Shown: positions 52,655 to 61,192 of the stretch, in pieces
Layout of the letters: each line of letters starts with the position of its first letter
Position numbering within the stretch: the stretch's first letter is position 1
Origin: Alphaproteobacteria bacterium
Lineage (GTDB): Bacteria > Pseudomonadota > Alphaproteobacteria > Micropepsales > Micropepsaceae
Direction of reading: 5' to 3'
DNA: 64,000 bases
Assembly: GCA_028871345.1 (NCBI GenBank)
Contig: JAGWNK010000013.1
Span: 25,648 to 89,647, forward strand
Notes under the pieces: model-generated
Seen by the model: only the letters and a program-made list of their open reading frames with translations
What the model was told of the DNA's origin: nothing
The model's database searches: none
Program-made: the position numbers and the translations under genes

Positions 52655-53107
52655 ATGCCACGCAAACTCACGCAACTGGGCCGTCGCGTTACAATTCCCG
52701 CATCGCCGGATGCCGCTGTGCTGGAGGCGGTGGCCAACCCGCATCGTGACAGTGACTACGTCGTGCGCTTTACGGCGCCGGAGTTCACCTGCCTGTGCCC
52801 GGTTACCGGCCAGCCCGATTTTGCGCATTTTGTCATCGACTATTGTCCCGGCAAGTCGCTGGTGGAATCAAAGTCGCTCAAGCTGTTCCTCAACGGCTTC
52901 CGCAACCATGCAGCATTCCACGAGGACGCCACCGTACTGATCGGCAAGCGCCTGGTTGCGGCGATCAGGCCCAAATACCTGCGCATGGCAGGATACTGGT
53001 ATCCCCGCGGCGGCATGCCGATCGATGTCTTCTGGCAGGCAGGCAAGCTGCCCGCCCGCGTCTGGCTTCCGGACCTCGAGGTCGAGCCCTATCGCGGGCG
53101 GGGCTGA
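52655..53107 (+). CDS. queF: NADPH-dependent 7-cyano-7-deazaguanine reductase
   Basis: A 150-residue unimodular QueF reducing preQ0 to preQ1. The catalytic Cys48 lies in [15 protein letters not shown], the QueF motif [20 protein letters not shown] is complete, and HED closes the pocket. I choose ATG 52655 after GGAAAGGGG; the open frame extends back through the peroxiredoxin end. It completes, with queC and queE at 19-20 kb, most of the preQ1 pathway, but is unlinked to them. Confidence 0.95.
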   Translation: MPRKLTQLGRRVTIPASPDAAVLEAVANPHRDSDYVVRFTAPEFTCLCPVTGQPDFAHFVIDYCPGKSLVESKSLKLFLNGFRNHAAFHEDATVLIGKRLVAAIRPKYLRMAGYWYPRGGMPIDVFWQAGKLPARVWLPDLEVEPYRGRG

Positions 53108-53117
53108 ACCGATTGTC

Positions 53118-54002
53118 TCAGTGCGCGTGCGGATCTCTTTCGCCGGCTTTGATCGCGAGCGGGATATCATCCACGGCAAATGGACAATTGTAGAATCGCG
53201 AACGCGCGCAGTTCGGGTTGTAGGCGTAGTTGAAGTCGATCGTGACGGCCGCAGGCGGGAACTTTGCGAATTTTTCAACGTCGACGTAGCGGCCCGCGGC
53301 GTAGGCGCCTTTGCCCGTCATCCCGTCGGTGAAGAATGATGTCATCGTGGAGACCTTCGCTGGCGTCTTCTCGTCCGTGTAGAGCGGCAGCACCACGGAT
53401 TTTCCCTGCAACGTGAACAGGGCGTCGCCCGCGTGGTAGAACTGCTTGTCCCAGCCGCGCGAGGTGCGGAAGATGTGCGGCGTCATGTTGGGATCGGGCT
53501 TGAAGTGCGCCAAAATGCGGTAGGCGGGATCATAGGGAAAATAATCTACTCCCTTGAACGCCTTCGCCGCCGCGCTCTGTTGGTTGAACACGGCAACGCG
53601 CAGGCCGGTCTGCCCCGGCGCAATCTGGGCGGCTGCGCCCACGACGTCGATGCCAGGGACGATGTCGACGCCGGTGGCCAGAACAGCCTCGGAGACTGCC
53701 TTGCCGTTCCGGGTCGCGTGCGCATGTCCTCCGGCCCAACCGGCAACGAGGACTGCGCCTTTCTGTACTCCCTTGAGCCAATGCCAGCTGGTCGGCTTCG
53801 CCGGATCACCAACCAGGGAGACGGACTGCCCATCGGCGACGTAGGCGGCATCATTGATCTTGAGGATCGCATGTTTCACCGTCGCATATTCCGCGTTATC
53901 GGTGGCGTGGTCGGCCTTCCACGCCTGTTCGGGCGTCGCGGCGGCCGCCTCCACGGCAAGAGCTGCGAGAAAAACGAAAACAATGGGAAAGTTGGTTCGC
54001 AT
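53118..54002 (-). CDS. Exported DUF1684 family protein
   Basis: A 294-residue protein with a signal peptide (MRTNFPIVFVFLAALAVEAAAA). The DUF1684 core shows KAFKGVDYFPYDPAYRILAHF, FTDGMTGKGAYAAGRYVDV and FNYAYNPNCARSRFYNCPF. The conserved Cys pair and the FNYAYNP block are the family signature; the function is unknown. ATG 54002 follows AGGGGAA. It converges with queF. Confidence 0.87.
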   Translation of the reverse strand: MRTNFPIVFVFLAALAVEAAAATPEQAWKADHATDNAEYATVKHAILKINDAAYVADGQSVSLVGDPAKPTSWHWLKGVQKGAVLVAGWAGGHAHATRNGKAVSEAVLATGVDIVPGIDVVGAAAQIAPGQTGLRVAVFNQQSAAAKAFKGVDYFPYDPAYRILAHFKPDPNMTPHIFRTSRGWDKQFYHAGDALFTLQGKSVVLPLYTDEKTPAKVSTMTSFFTDGMTGKGAYAAGRYVDVEKFAKFPPAAVTIDFNYAYNPNCARSRFYNCPFAVDDIPLAIKAGERDPHAH

Positions 54003-54028
54003 CGGATTCCCCTGTCGGACGTCGCACC

Positions 54029-54640
54029 TCAAGGCGCGGCCCGCCGACCTGCCGACGAGGCCAGTTTCTCGCAAGCGGGATGGCGGTGGCAAGAAACGAT
54101 GTGGTCGTTGACCATGCCGATGGCCTGGGCGAAGGCGTAAACGATCACCGGACCGCAGAAATTGAAGCCGCGCTGCTTGAGCTCCTTGGCCAGTTTCTCG
54201 CTCATGGCCGTCTTGGGGGGGATTTCTTTCGTCGTCTTGTAGCGGTTGATCTGCGGCTTGCCGTCGACATGCTTCCAGATCAACTCGGTGAATCCTCCCG
54301 GCTCCTTCTCCTGGATGTCCAGCCAGAGCTGCGCCCCCTTGATCGCCGCCCTGATCTTCATCTCCGAACGGATGATGCCTTCGTTCTTCATCAACCGCGC
54401 GAAGTCTCGCTTTCCGAAGCGGGCGATCTTGCTAGGGTCAAACCCGTGAAAGGCCTCCCGAAAATTCTCTCGCTTGCGCAGGATCGTGATCCAGGAAAGC
54501 CCCGCTTGAAATCCATCGAGGACCAGCTTTTCGTAGAGTGCGCGAGGGTCGTACTCCGGAACACCCCATTCGCCGTCGTGATAGGCGAGGTAGAGCGCGT
54601 CCTCTCCTGGCCACGGACAGCGCAGGATCGGCGAACTCAA
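54029..54640 (-). CDS. tag: DNA-3-methyladenine glycosylase I
   Basis: A 203-residue HhH-family DNA glycosylase removing 3-methyladenine. Typical blocks are RCPWPG, YHDGEWGVPEYDPRALYEKLVLDGFQAGLSW and the C-terminal GFNFCGPVIVYAFAQAIGMVNDH; cysteine and histidines in CPWPG and SCHRHPACEKL are the zinc-site residues. The TTG start at 54640 overlaps the stop of the VOC gene (TTGA). Confidence 0.93.
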   Translation of the reverse strand: MSSPILRCPWPGEDALYLAYHDGEWGVPEYDPRALYEKLVLDGFQAGLSWITILRKRENFREAFHGFDPSKIARFGKRDFARLMKNEGIIRSEMKIRAAIKGAQLWLDIQEKEPGGFTELIWKHVDGKPQINRYKTTKEIPPKTAMSEKLAKELKQRGFNFCGPVIVYAFAQAIGMVNDHIVSCHRHPACEKLASSAGRRAAP

Positions 54641-55110
54641 CGCCGTTTCGCCTTCTTCTTCTTCGCCGGCGCTTTCTTGGCCGCCTTCCTTGCCGCTTTT
54701 CTGACAGGCATTTTCGGGGATTTCTCCCGGGACGCTTCCGGTAGCAGTGTGGCCTCGATCTTGTTGCCGTCGAGATCGATCACGAAGGCGCCGTAATAGT
54801 CCGGGCCGTAATCGGGCCGGGGGCCGGGTGAACCATTGTCGATGCCGCCTTTTTCGAGGGCAGTCTTGTGGAAGCGGTTTACGGCGTTCCTGGTGCGACC
54901 GACAAAGCTGACATGCGTTCCGTTGCCCGGCGAGGCCACCTGCTGGTCGTGCGGCAGCTGGATCCAGAATGAAGGCTGCGTCACGCCATAGGCAACCGCG
55001 TACGGCAGGAACTCCATGACCCGCTTGTAGCCAAGCGCCGCCAGGACCGCGTCATAGAACAACGCGGCACGTTCGACATCGCGCACACCGACCGACACAT
55101 GGTGCAACAT
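54637..55110 (-). CDS. VOC (glyoxalase-like) protein with Lys/Arg-rich tail
   Basis: A 157-residue protein. Residues 1-125 are a vicinal-oxygen-chelate domain (LHHVSVGVRDVERAALFYDAVLAALGY at the start; YYGAFVIDLDGNKIEAT at the end), probably binding metal or a small molecule. The last about 30 residues (VRKAARKAAKKAPAKKKKAKRR) are almost all Lys, Arg, Ala and Pro, like AlgP/histone H1-type tails. The gene is coupled to tag by a 3-base-scale overlap. Confidence 0.83.
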   Translation of the reverse strand: MLHHVSVGVRDVERAALFYDAVLAALGYKRVMEFLPYAVAYGVTQPSFWIQLPHDQQVASPGNGTHVSFVGRTRNAVNRFHKTALEKGGIDNGSPGPRPDYGPDYYGAFVIDLDGNKIEATLLPEASREKSPKMPVRKAARKAAKKAPAKKKKAKRR

Positions 55111-55160
55111 GGCAATTCCCTCTGCGGAACGGCGTTACTGTGAACCGCCGTCCGGATTGG

Positions 55161-55934
55161 TCAAGCAAAAAGCCACATGGGCTTTGCCACGCGCACCGGT
55201 ATCGCCCCGGCATGGCATGGCGCCTTGCCCGTCTCGGCCAGGCGATCGAGCCGAATCAGCGCAAATCCCCGTGCCCCGTAGGTTGACGTCAGCGTGCCAA
55301 GGTCACGCCCGGCGGCGGAAACGGCGGCGCCAGCGGGCAGGGGAGTACCATCGGCGGCATCGACCGCCAGAAGGCGCTTGCGATCTGTGCCGCGATGCTT
55401 CATTCGAGCGGTCAGTTCCTGGCCGACGTAGCAGCCTTTGCGGAAGGAAATGGCGTGCAACTCGTCCAGTCCCCCGTCGAGCGCGAAGATCTTGTCCGAC
55501 CCGAAGTCTTCGCCTTCCGGGACACCGAGGTCGAGGCGCCTGTTGCGATACGCCACATCGGCCGTCTCGGTGGCGACCAGGGCGCCGACGTTACGCCGTC
55601 CCAGAGCCGCCAGCCGCGGATCGGCGGGACCGTCGCCGACAAATACCGCGAGGTCGTCACGCTCGGCGATCTCCACCTTGGCACGCAGCTTATAATGGCT
55701 CAGGAGCTTGACCAGCGCGACCCGCATCGTTCGCGGGCAGTCGATCAACAGAACATCGTCCGACTCGAACAACAGGAAGTCGAACAGGATCTTGCCTTGC
55801 GGGGTTAAGAGCGCCGCATAAGTCGGACGGCCGGGTGCCACGGTGCCGATGTCATTGGTGATCAGGCCCTGGAGGAAGTGCCGGGCTTCGGGTCCGACCA
55901 GGGAGATGACGGCACGATCGCTCAGCTGGTTCAT
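55161..55934 (-). CDS. ygfZ: YgfZ-type folate-binding protein
   Basis: A 257-residue GcvT-like protein involved in assembly or repair of 4Fe-4S clusters. The signature KGCYVGQELTARM (with the key Cys) is intact, and RAVISLVGPEARHFLQGLITND is the N-terminal motif. I use ATG 55934 (MNQLSDRA); in-frame codons continue upstream to 55970. No strong ribosome-binding site is visible for either start. Confidence 0.92.
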   Translation of the reverse strand: MNQLSDRAVISLVGPEARHFLQGLITNDIGTVAPGRPTYAALLTPQGKILFDFLLFESDDVLLIDCPRTMRVALVKLLSHYKLRAKVEIAERDDLAVFVGDGPADPRLAALGRRNVGALVATETADVAYRNRRLDLGVPEGEDFGSDKIFALDGGLDELHAISFRKGCYVGQELTARMKHRGTDRKRLLAVDAADGTPLPAGAAVSAAGRDLGTLTSTYGARGFALIRLDRLAETGKAPCHAGAIPVRVAKPMWLFA

Positions 55935-55999
55935 GAGTACTGAAGTAATGCCTGTGGCGGCCGTTGCCAAGGTTGGCGGGCCGGCCTACTCCTTTGGTC

Positions 56000-57334
56000 A
56001 TGGATAGCTACGACCTTGTCATTCGCGGTGGAACCTGCGCGACTCCAAATGGGATTGCCCCCGCTGACGTCGGTATCAAGTATGGACGAATCCAGGCCAT
56101 CGGGCCCCTCGGCCACGCCAAGGCGGCGGCGGTCTTCGAGGCCAAGGGGCTGCACGTCCTGCCGGGCGTGATCGACAGCCAGGTCCATTTCCGCGAACCT
56201 GGCAACGAACATAAGGAAGATCTGGAGAGCGGCAGCCGTGCCGCGGTGCTCGGCGGCGTCACGGCCGTTTTCGAGATGCCGAACACGCATCCGCCGACGA
56301 CGAGCCGGGCCGCGATCGATGACAAGCTCGCCCGGGCGGCTAACCGCATGCATTGCGACTACGCGTTCTATGTGGGCGCTACGCCGGCCAATGTCGGTGC
56401 GCTCTCTCTGCTCGAACGGCTTCCCGGGGTGTGCGGCGTGAAGGCCTTCCTCGGTTCGTCCACGGGCACGCTGCTGCTGGATCATGAAGATGCCATTCTG
56501 GCGGCACTCAAGGGTGGTACGCGCCGCCTGGCGGTGCATTCGGAGGACGAGGCGCGGCTGCGCGAACGCAGAAACCTGGCGGCAAGGGGCGATGTGCGGA
56601 CGCATCCCGTTTGGCGCGATGTGGAGGCGGCGCGCGCCTCGACGGAACGCGTCCTGCGCCTGGCGCGGAAAGCCGGCCGGCGATTGCATGTGCTGCATGT
56701 GACAACGGCCGAAGAATTGCCGCTGCTGATGGACGCCCGCGATCTGGCGACGGTCGAGACCACGCCCCAGCATCTGACGCTTGCGGCGCCCGACTGCTAT
56801 GAGCGGCTGGGCACTTACGCGCAGATGAATCCGCCCATCCGCGAGCCGCATCACCGCGATGCGCTGTGGAAAGCGGTCCGGGAGGGGCTCGTCGACGTCA
56901 TCGGTTCGGATCATGCACCGCATGCGCGGGCGGAGAAGGAGAAGATATATCCGGACACGCCATCGGGTATGCCGGGTGTGCAAACGCTGGTCACGGTTCT
57001 TCTTGATCACGTCCATGCGGGTCGCCTGACGCTGGAACGGTTCGTCGACCTGACGAGTACCGCAGCGTCACGCATCTTCGGAATCGCGGGAAAGGGGCGG
57101 ATCGCCGTCGGGTACGACGCAGACTTTACGGTCGTCGACCTGAATGCCCGGCGGCGCATCGAGAATGCCTGGATTGCCTCCAAATGCGCCTGGACGCCGT
57201 TTGACGGCATGGAGACCACGGGTTGGCCGGTCGCCACGATCATCCGTGGTCAGACGATCATGCGCGACGGCACCATGGTCGCCGCCGCTAGCGGCCGTCC
57301 GCTCCGCTTCGTCGAGACTCTCAGTTCAACGTGA
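56000..57334 (+). CDS. pyrC: Dihydroorotase (class I type)
   Basis: A 444-residue amidohydrolase cyclising carbamoyl aspartate in pyrimidine synthesis. Metal ligands appear in DSQVHFREPGNEHKED, HVLHVTTAEEL and GSDHAPH; a carboxylated-Lys position is in CGVKAFLG. The length and motifs fit the AllB/PyrC long class rather than the short E. coli type. ATG 56000 follows the TTTGGTC segment with no clear ribosome-binding site. Allantoinase is possible but no purine-catabolism gene is nearby. The end overlaps the convergent usg gene by 14 bases. Confidence 0.88.
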   Translation: MDSYDLVIRGGTCATPNGIAPADVGIKYGRIQAIGPLGHAKAAAVFEAKGLHVLPGVIDSQVHFREPGNEHKEDLESGSRAAVLGGVTAVFEMPNTHPPTTSRAAIDDKLARAANRMHCDYAFYVGATPANVGALSLLERLPGVCGVKAFLGSSTGTLLLDHEDAILAALKGGTRRLAVHSEDEARLRERRNLAARGDVRTHPVWRDVEAARASTERVLRLARKAGRRLHVLHVTTAEELPLLMDARDLATVETTPQHLTLAAPDCYERLGTYAQMNPPIREPHHRDALWKAVREGLVDVIGSDHAPHARAEKEKIYPDTPSGMPGVQTLVTVLLDHVHAGRLTLERFVDLTSTAASRIFGIAGKGRIAVGYDADFTVVDLNARRRIENAWIASKCAWTPFDGMETTGWPVATIIRGQTIMRDGTMVAAASGRPLRFVETLSST

Positions 57335-57584
57335 ACTCGCCGCCCGGCATCCTGAGTTCGGCATCTGAAATAATTCCGCGCGCGGCCACGCGCACCGAAT
57401 GCAGGCGGCCTTCGATGCTCGTCTCCCAGAATCTCAAGAACTTGTTGAGCACCGGGAAACCCGGCGCAATGTCGAGGTCCTGCCAGATGAAGCTCTGCAG
57501 AACGCGCGGGTGATCCGGCATGTGGTACAGGATCTCCGCGGTCGTCAGTCTGTAGCCCCTCAGTCTCAGTTCAAGATTACTCAT
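57321..57584 (-). CDS. usg: Usg family protein
   Basis: An 87-residue protein matching the alphaproteobacterial Usg family: MSNLELRLRGYRLTTAEILYHMPDHPRVLQSFIWQDLDIAPGFPVL, then FWETSIEGRLHSVRVAARG. The family has no known function; it was named from a position near trp genes. ATG 57584 is chosen over an in-frame GTG at 57596. It overlaps the pyrC end. Confidence 0.87.
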   Translation of the reverse strand: MSNLELRLRGYRLTTAEILYHMPDHPRVLQSFIWQDLDIAPGFPVLNKFLRFWETSIEGRLHSVRVAARGIISDAELRMPGGEFTLN

Positions 57585-58113
57585 CGCACTCACCACCCAA
57601 ATAACGGAACTCGCTCCAGTGGCGTTCCTCCGCTCGCCTGTTGTGGAGGAAAGCTTGGCGTGACAAATGGTGGCTGTCGAGCCTTGACAATCCGTGTACG
57701 CGGATACTCATTTCGAGACGACGCATGAGCACTCGTCACGCGTTAGTGCCAACAAGAGGGCGGGACACATCGCGCGGCACGTAATAATCCGTAGACGAAC
57801 TACTGACAGGTATCGTGGGTCCAACGAGCGCCTCGCTCGTCAGTGCGAGGCGCCGTTCGCGACCGCAAAAAACCATCGCGTCGTCGAGTCGCATGGAGCC
57901 GGGCTGGCAACTAAAGACACTGCAGACCGTCGTAGGTCTCGCGCGGGCCGGACGGGGCATTCGGGCTGGCGGTTGGACCGCTCTCGCTTCTTGAGGCCAA
58001 ATTCGTCTATATGCGGCGGCGGCCCGGGGCAGGGCCCAGGGACGTGAGGAAATCGGGCCAATGATCCTGGTATCTCCGACGACAGGCCGGGCGGCGGCCG
58101 GGATGCGCGCCTG
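57585..58113. other. 529-base spacer with a strong hairpin, no clear gene
   Basis: No gene is supported. A minus-strand open frame at 57736-57960 (ending YYVPRDVSRPLVGTNA) has no ribosome-binding site or recognised family; it may be a gene remnant. The one striking element is a perfect 9-base-pair stem at 57828-57853 (listed separately). A GC-rich run near 58010-58035 precedes the lysE-like gene. Confidence 0.45.
57828..57853. other. Perfect GC-rich hairpin in the usg-lysE spacer
   Basis: GCGCCTCGC (57828-57836) pairs with GCGAGGCGC (57845-57853) around TCGTCAGT. No T-tract follows on either strand, so it is not a typical intrinsic terminator; a small-RNA or attachment role is only speculation. 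Confidence 0.4.
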
Positions 58114-58779
58114 ATGGACTACATCGTGCTCATCATCTGGGGGGTTGTGATCGGGCTGATTGCGGCAATCCCGATTGGCCCCGTGAATTTGATCTGCATC
58201 CGCCGCACGTTGCAGGGGGGCTCGCTCACGGGTTTCATTTCCGGCCTGGGGGCGGCTGTTGGGGATGGCTTGTTCGCGGCCGTGACGGGCTTTGGCCTCA
58301 CCGCCATACGGCAGCTTATCGCCGGTTACTCCGTCATTCTTCAGCTAATCGGCGGCCTGCTTTTGCTTACGATCGGCATCCGCACGTTCTATGCGCCGCC
58401 TCCGCCGCGCTTCACCGAAAGCCTTTCGGCCACCAATGGCGGGGCCAAAGCGAAAATGTCGCCGGTGCGAGCGATAGCCTCCACGTTTGCGCTGACGATC
58501 ACGAATCCGGCGACCTTGATCTGGTTTTCTGCCTGGTTCGCGAGTGCCACAGCGCTCGCCGGCGACTCGCCGACGTTTCTCGAGGCGGCCTTCGTCGTGG
58601 CGGGTGTGTTCGCGGGGTCGGCGACATGGTGGCTGACGTTGACAACCGGGGTGGGTCTTCTCCATGCCAGGATCGATGACAAGATCGTCCGGCGAATCAA
58701 TGAGGCCTCGGGAGTCCTTGTGGTCCTGTTCGGCATCGGTGTCTTGGGCCACCTGATCTGGGTCCACATCTTCCGCTGA
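58114..58779 (+). CDS. LysE/RhtB-type exporter
   Basis: A 221-residue inner-membrane protein with six hydrophobic segments (about 4-24, 40-60, 66-88, 118-140, 148-172 and 195-218). The N-terminal motif GLIAAIPIGPVNLICIRRTLQGG and the LTITNPATLIWFSAWF motif are diagnostic for the LysE superfamily (amino-acid or related efflux). Substrate unknown. Confidence 0.85.
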   Translation: MDYIVLIIWGVVIGLIAAIPIGPVNLICIRRTLQGGSLTGFISGLGAAVGDGLFAAVTGFGLTAIRQLIAGYSVILQLIGGLLLLTIGIRTFYAPPPPRFTESLSATNGGAKAKMSPVRAIASTFALTITNPATLIWFSAWFASATALAGDSPTFLEAAFVVAGVFAGSATWWLTLTTGVGLLHARIDDKIVRRINEASGVLVVLFGIGVLGHLIWVHIFR

Positions 58780-58913
58780 TTGGGCGCGATCCGCTGTTAC
58801 ACGCACGGCGTGTATTGCGGCCGTAACCATAGGTCGCGGCACGGCTCCAATTCGTCGCAAGGCTATGCCATCCTTTTACGGCTGAGGGTTGCGACCCTTG
58901 GGGCGGGGGGATC

Positions 58914-60164
58914 ATGACGTCCGAGATCGCGTTGATGAACCAGCGCGCCGTGGCCCTGGCAGCCGATTCTGCCGTCACCTTGATCGACGGGGGTACCGTC
59001 GTCGTGCGCAATGATCAGCGCAAGCTGTTCAATTTGGGCGCCGGGTTGCCGGTCGGCGTGATGTTTTTCGGCGTGGCCGACCTCATGGGCCACCCCTGGG
59101 AAGGCCTGATCGAGCACTTCCAGGCGCAGGGCAAAGTCGCGCCGCTTCCGCATGTCCGTGACCACGCGGCCGCATTCACGGCCATCCTCGACCATCTCGA
59201 GGAGTTCTTTCCGCGCGAACGGCAGAAAGACGAGTACAAACGCCTGCTGGCCTCGGTGTTCCGCTATATCTTCCATCTGGCTCAGTACCTGAAGGATCTG
59301 GGTGGAAGTGACCGGGCGCAGTTGGCCGACAGCGTCATCCTGAAAGAGGCCATCGACCTCATCTGGCGCGACTATCAGTTTCGGGACGATGGCAGTCCGC
59401 GCCGCGACCTGCCTTGCTTTCCGCCAGGCTTCGGCGCGCAGGTGGCGCGAGAGTATGCCACCACCATCGACGAATTGATCGACTACGGCTTCTCGGGTTT
59501 TGCCCTGGATGCGGCTACGCGGCAGCACTTGCGCGAAATCGCAGTGATGTGCGTGGTGAAGGATCTTTTCCTGGAGGATGTCACCGGTCTCGTCTTCGCG
59601 GGCTTCGGAACCGCCGAACGTTACCCGGCCGTCAGCACGTACTTCCTGTCGGCGGTCGTCGGCGGCATCGCCAAACGGGCCGAGGTCAGCACCGATGCGA
59701 TCGATAACGAAGTTCGCTCCAAGATTCGCGTTTTTGCCGATTGCGAAGCGACCACCGCCTTCATCCGCGGCATCGATTACGGGCTGGAGCGCCGGATCTA
59801 CACCACGATCCAGACGATGATGCGTGGCCTTGTGGACCACGTGGTCGGCGCCTTTGTGGATGTCGAGGCTGCACAACGCGATGCTGTGCGGCGACGGTTC
59901 CATTCACAGTATCTGGGCCAGTATTTCTCGACTTTCCAGAACATGATCAGCGATTATCAGCAGCAAGTTTACATCAACCCGATTCTGCGCGTGTTGGAGA
60001 TCGCGGGGCGGCAGGAACTGGCCGAGACGGCGCGGGAACTGATTGCGCTCAATGTGTTCAAGAAGCGCATCATGGCCCAGCAACAGACAGTCGGTGGCGC
60101 CATTGATGTGGCGACGATCAGCCGGGAAACCGGCTTTCAATGGTTCACCAGGCAGGGAGGCTGA
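58914..60164 (+). CDS. Proteasome-like Ntn-hydrolase protein
   Basis: A 416-residue protein whose ends resemble proteasome beta subunits. It begins Met-Thr2-Ser-Glu-Ile; removal of Met would expose Thr as an N-terminal nucleophile. ALAADSAVT places Asp18 exactly 16 residues after Thr2, as Asp17 follows Thr1 in proteasomes, and Lys37 in RKLFNLG is near the Lys33 position. The C-terminus has ETARELIALNVFKKRI and TVGGAIDVATISR, a block I recall from uncharacterised proteasome-like proteins. About 130 helical residues (roughly 75-205) appear inserted between the halves, with a second half GLVFAGFGTAERYPAVSTYF. GGGGGG precedes the ATG, just after a small hairpin (58885-58898). No ATPase partner (HslU, Mpa) is adjacent. 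Confidence 0.72.
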   Translation: MTSEIALMNQRAVALAADSAVTLIDGGTVVVRNDQRKLFNLGAGLPVGVMFFGVADLMGHPWEGLIEHFQAQGKVAPLPHVRDHAAAFTAILDHLEEFFPRERQKDEYKRLLASVFRYIFHLAQYLKDLGGSDRAQLADSVILKEAIDLIWRDYQFRDDGSPRRDLPCFPPGFGAQVAREYATTIDELIDYGFSGFALDAATRQHLREIAVMCVVKDLFLEDVTGLVFAGFGTAERYPAVSTYFLSAVVGGIAKRAEVSTDAIDNEVRSKIRVFADCEATTAFIRGIDYGLERRIYTTIQTMMRGLVDHVVGAFVDVEAAQRDAVRRRFHSQYLGQYFSTFQNMISDYQQQVYINPILRVLEIAGRQELAETARELIALNVFKKRIMAQQQTVGGAIDVATISRETGFQWFTRQGG

Positions 60165-60165
60165 A

Positions 60166-60525
60166 TTGGCGCCTGAGAAGACGGCCCGCGCGCCGCTCGC
60201 AGAAGGAGCCGAACGCTTCGCACGCATCGTTCGGAGTGTGAAGGAAAGCCAGCGCGCCCGGACGGGCGCACCGGTGCTGGCCCCCGGATCCGACACCTAC
60301 ACCCTGAGCCCGGAAGAGGCCTGGGCCCGAAAGTACACAACGCACTGTATCGGGCCGGTCTGCTACCCTCCGTTGCCCCAGGCTCCATTTGCCCGGCAGG
60401 GCGAACCGCCCAAGATCCGGGATCGTGCCGTCCCGGTCGAGGAAAGGCCCCAATTGCAGTCCATTGGCCAGACCATCGGCAAACCGCTGCGCCGCTCCTG
60501 GCTTGGCCTATTCCGCGGCCGTTGA
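60166..60525 (+). CDS. Small protein coupled to the proteasome-like gene
   Basis: A 119-residue protein of unknown family. I infer a TTG start at 60166, one base after the upstream stop and preceded by GGGAGG at 6 bases. Features: a charged helix (about 12-32), a segment LSPEEAWARKYTTHCIGPVCYPPLP with Cys61 and Cys66, a Pro-rich middle, and a basic C-terminus (KPLRRSWLGLFRGR). It may be a partner, inhibitor or substrate of the upstream protein; this is inference from position only. Confidence 0.6.
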   Translation: MAPEKTARAPLAEGAERFARIVRSVKESQRARTGAPVLAPGSDTYTLSPEEAWARKYTTHCIGPVCYPPLPQAPFARQGEPPKIRDRAVPVEERPQLQSIGQTIGKPLRRSWLGLFRGR

Positions 60526-60624
60526 ACCCACATGCACCGCACACTAAGGGTAAATCCCGCGCCAACTGGCCCGGGAATGAGGTATTGTCTAGAAACCCCC
60601 ACTTTGAAAGGGAGCTGGAGGAAC

Positions 60625-61170
60625 ATGCGCCGAGGATTTCTGATGACCATACTGATGGTGCTGGCCGCCGCGTCCGCGCAGGCGGCGCCGGATCCGGCCC
60701 TCAGTGCGGCGGCCAACAAGGCTTTCCTGGCGAACTTCGCCAAGCAGCAGGGAGTCCAGGTCAGGCCCGACGGGCTGGAATATAGGATACTGCATAACGG
60801 CTTCGGCTCGAGGCCGAGCCTGCAGGACTACGCAACCGTCTACTACACCGGCAAGTTGATCAACGGGAAGGTATTTGACGGCACCGAAGAAGGCATGCCG
60901 AGCCGTTTCAAGGTCAACAGTCTCATTGCCGGCTGGTCCGAAGCCCTGTCGTTGATGCGTGTCGGCGACAAGTGGGAGGTCGTGATACCGTCTTCGCTGG
61001 CATACGGCGAAGCAGGTACGCCCGACGGCGCCGTGCCGCCGAACCAGACTTTGATATTCACCGTCGAACTCGTGAAAGTCGTGCCGCCGAAACTGCGCCC
61101 CGCCGATCCCAACAACCCGGACGACAAGCACGCCGGCGAAGATCTCGGGCCCGACGACGGCGACAATTGA
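60625..61170 (+). CDS. Exported FKBP-type peptidyl-prolyl isomerase
   Basis: A 181-residue protein with an N-terminal signal peptide (about 1-22, ending near ASAQAAPD). A short helical region precedes an FKBP domain (about 58-155): YATVYYTGKLINGKVFDGTEEG, VIAGW-like LIAGWSEALSLMRVGDKWEVVIPSSLAYGE, and AVPPNQTLIFTVELVKV. A Pro/Asp-rich C-terminal tail follows. It assists protein folding in the periplasm. ATG 60625 follows GGAGG. Confidence 0.92.
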   Translation: MRRGFLMTILMVLAAASAQAAPDPALSAAANKAFLANFAKQQGVQVRPDGLEYRILHNGFGSRPSLQDYATVYYTGKLINGKVFDGTEEGMPSRFKVNSLIAGWSEALSLMRVGDKWEVVIPSSLAYGEAGTPDGAVPPNQTLIFTVELVKVVPPKLRPADPNNPDDKHAGEDLGPDDGDN

Positions 61171-61192
61171 GCCGGATGAGGCGGCGGAAGCG

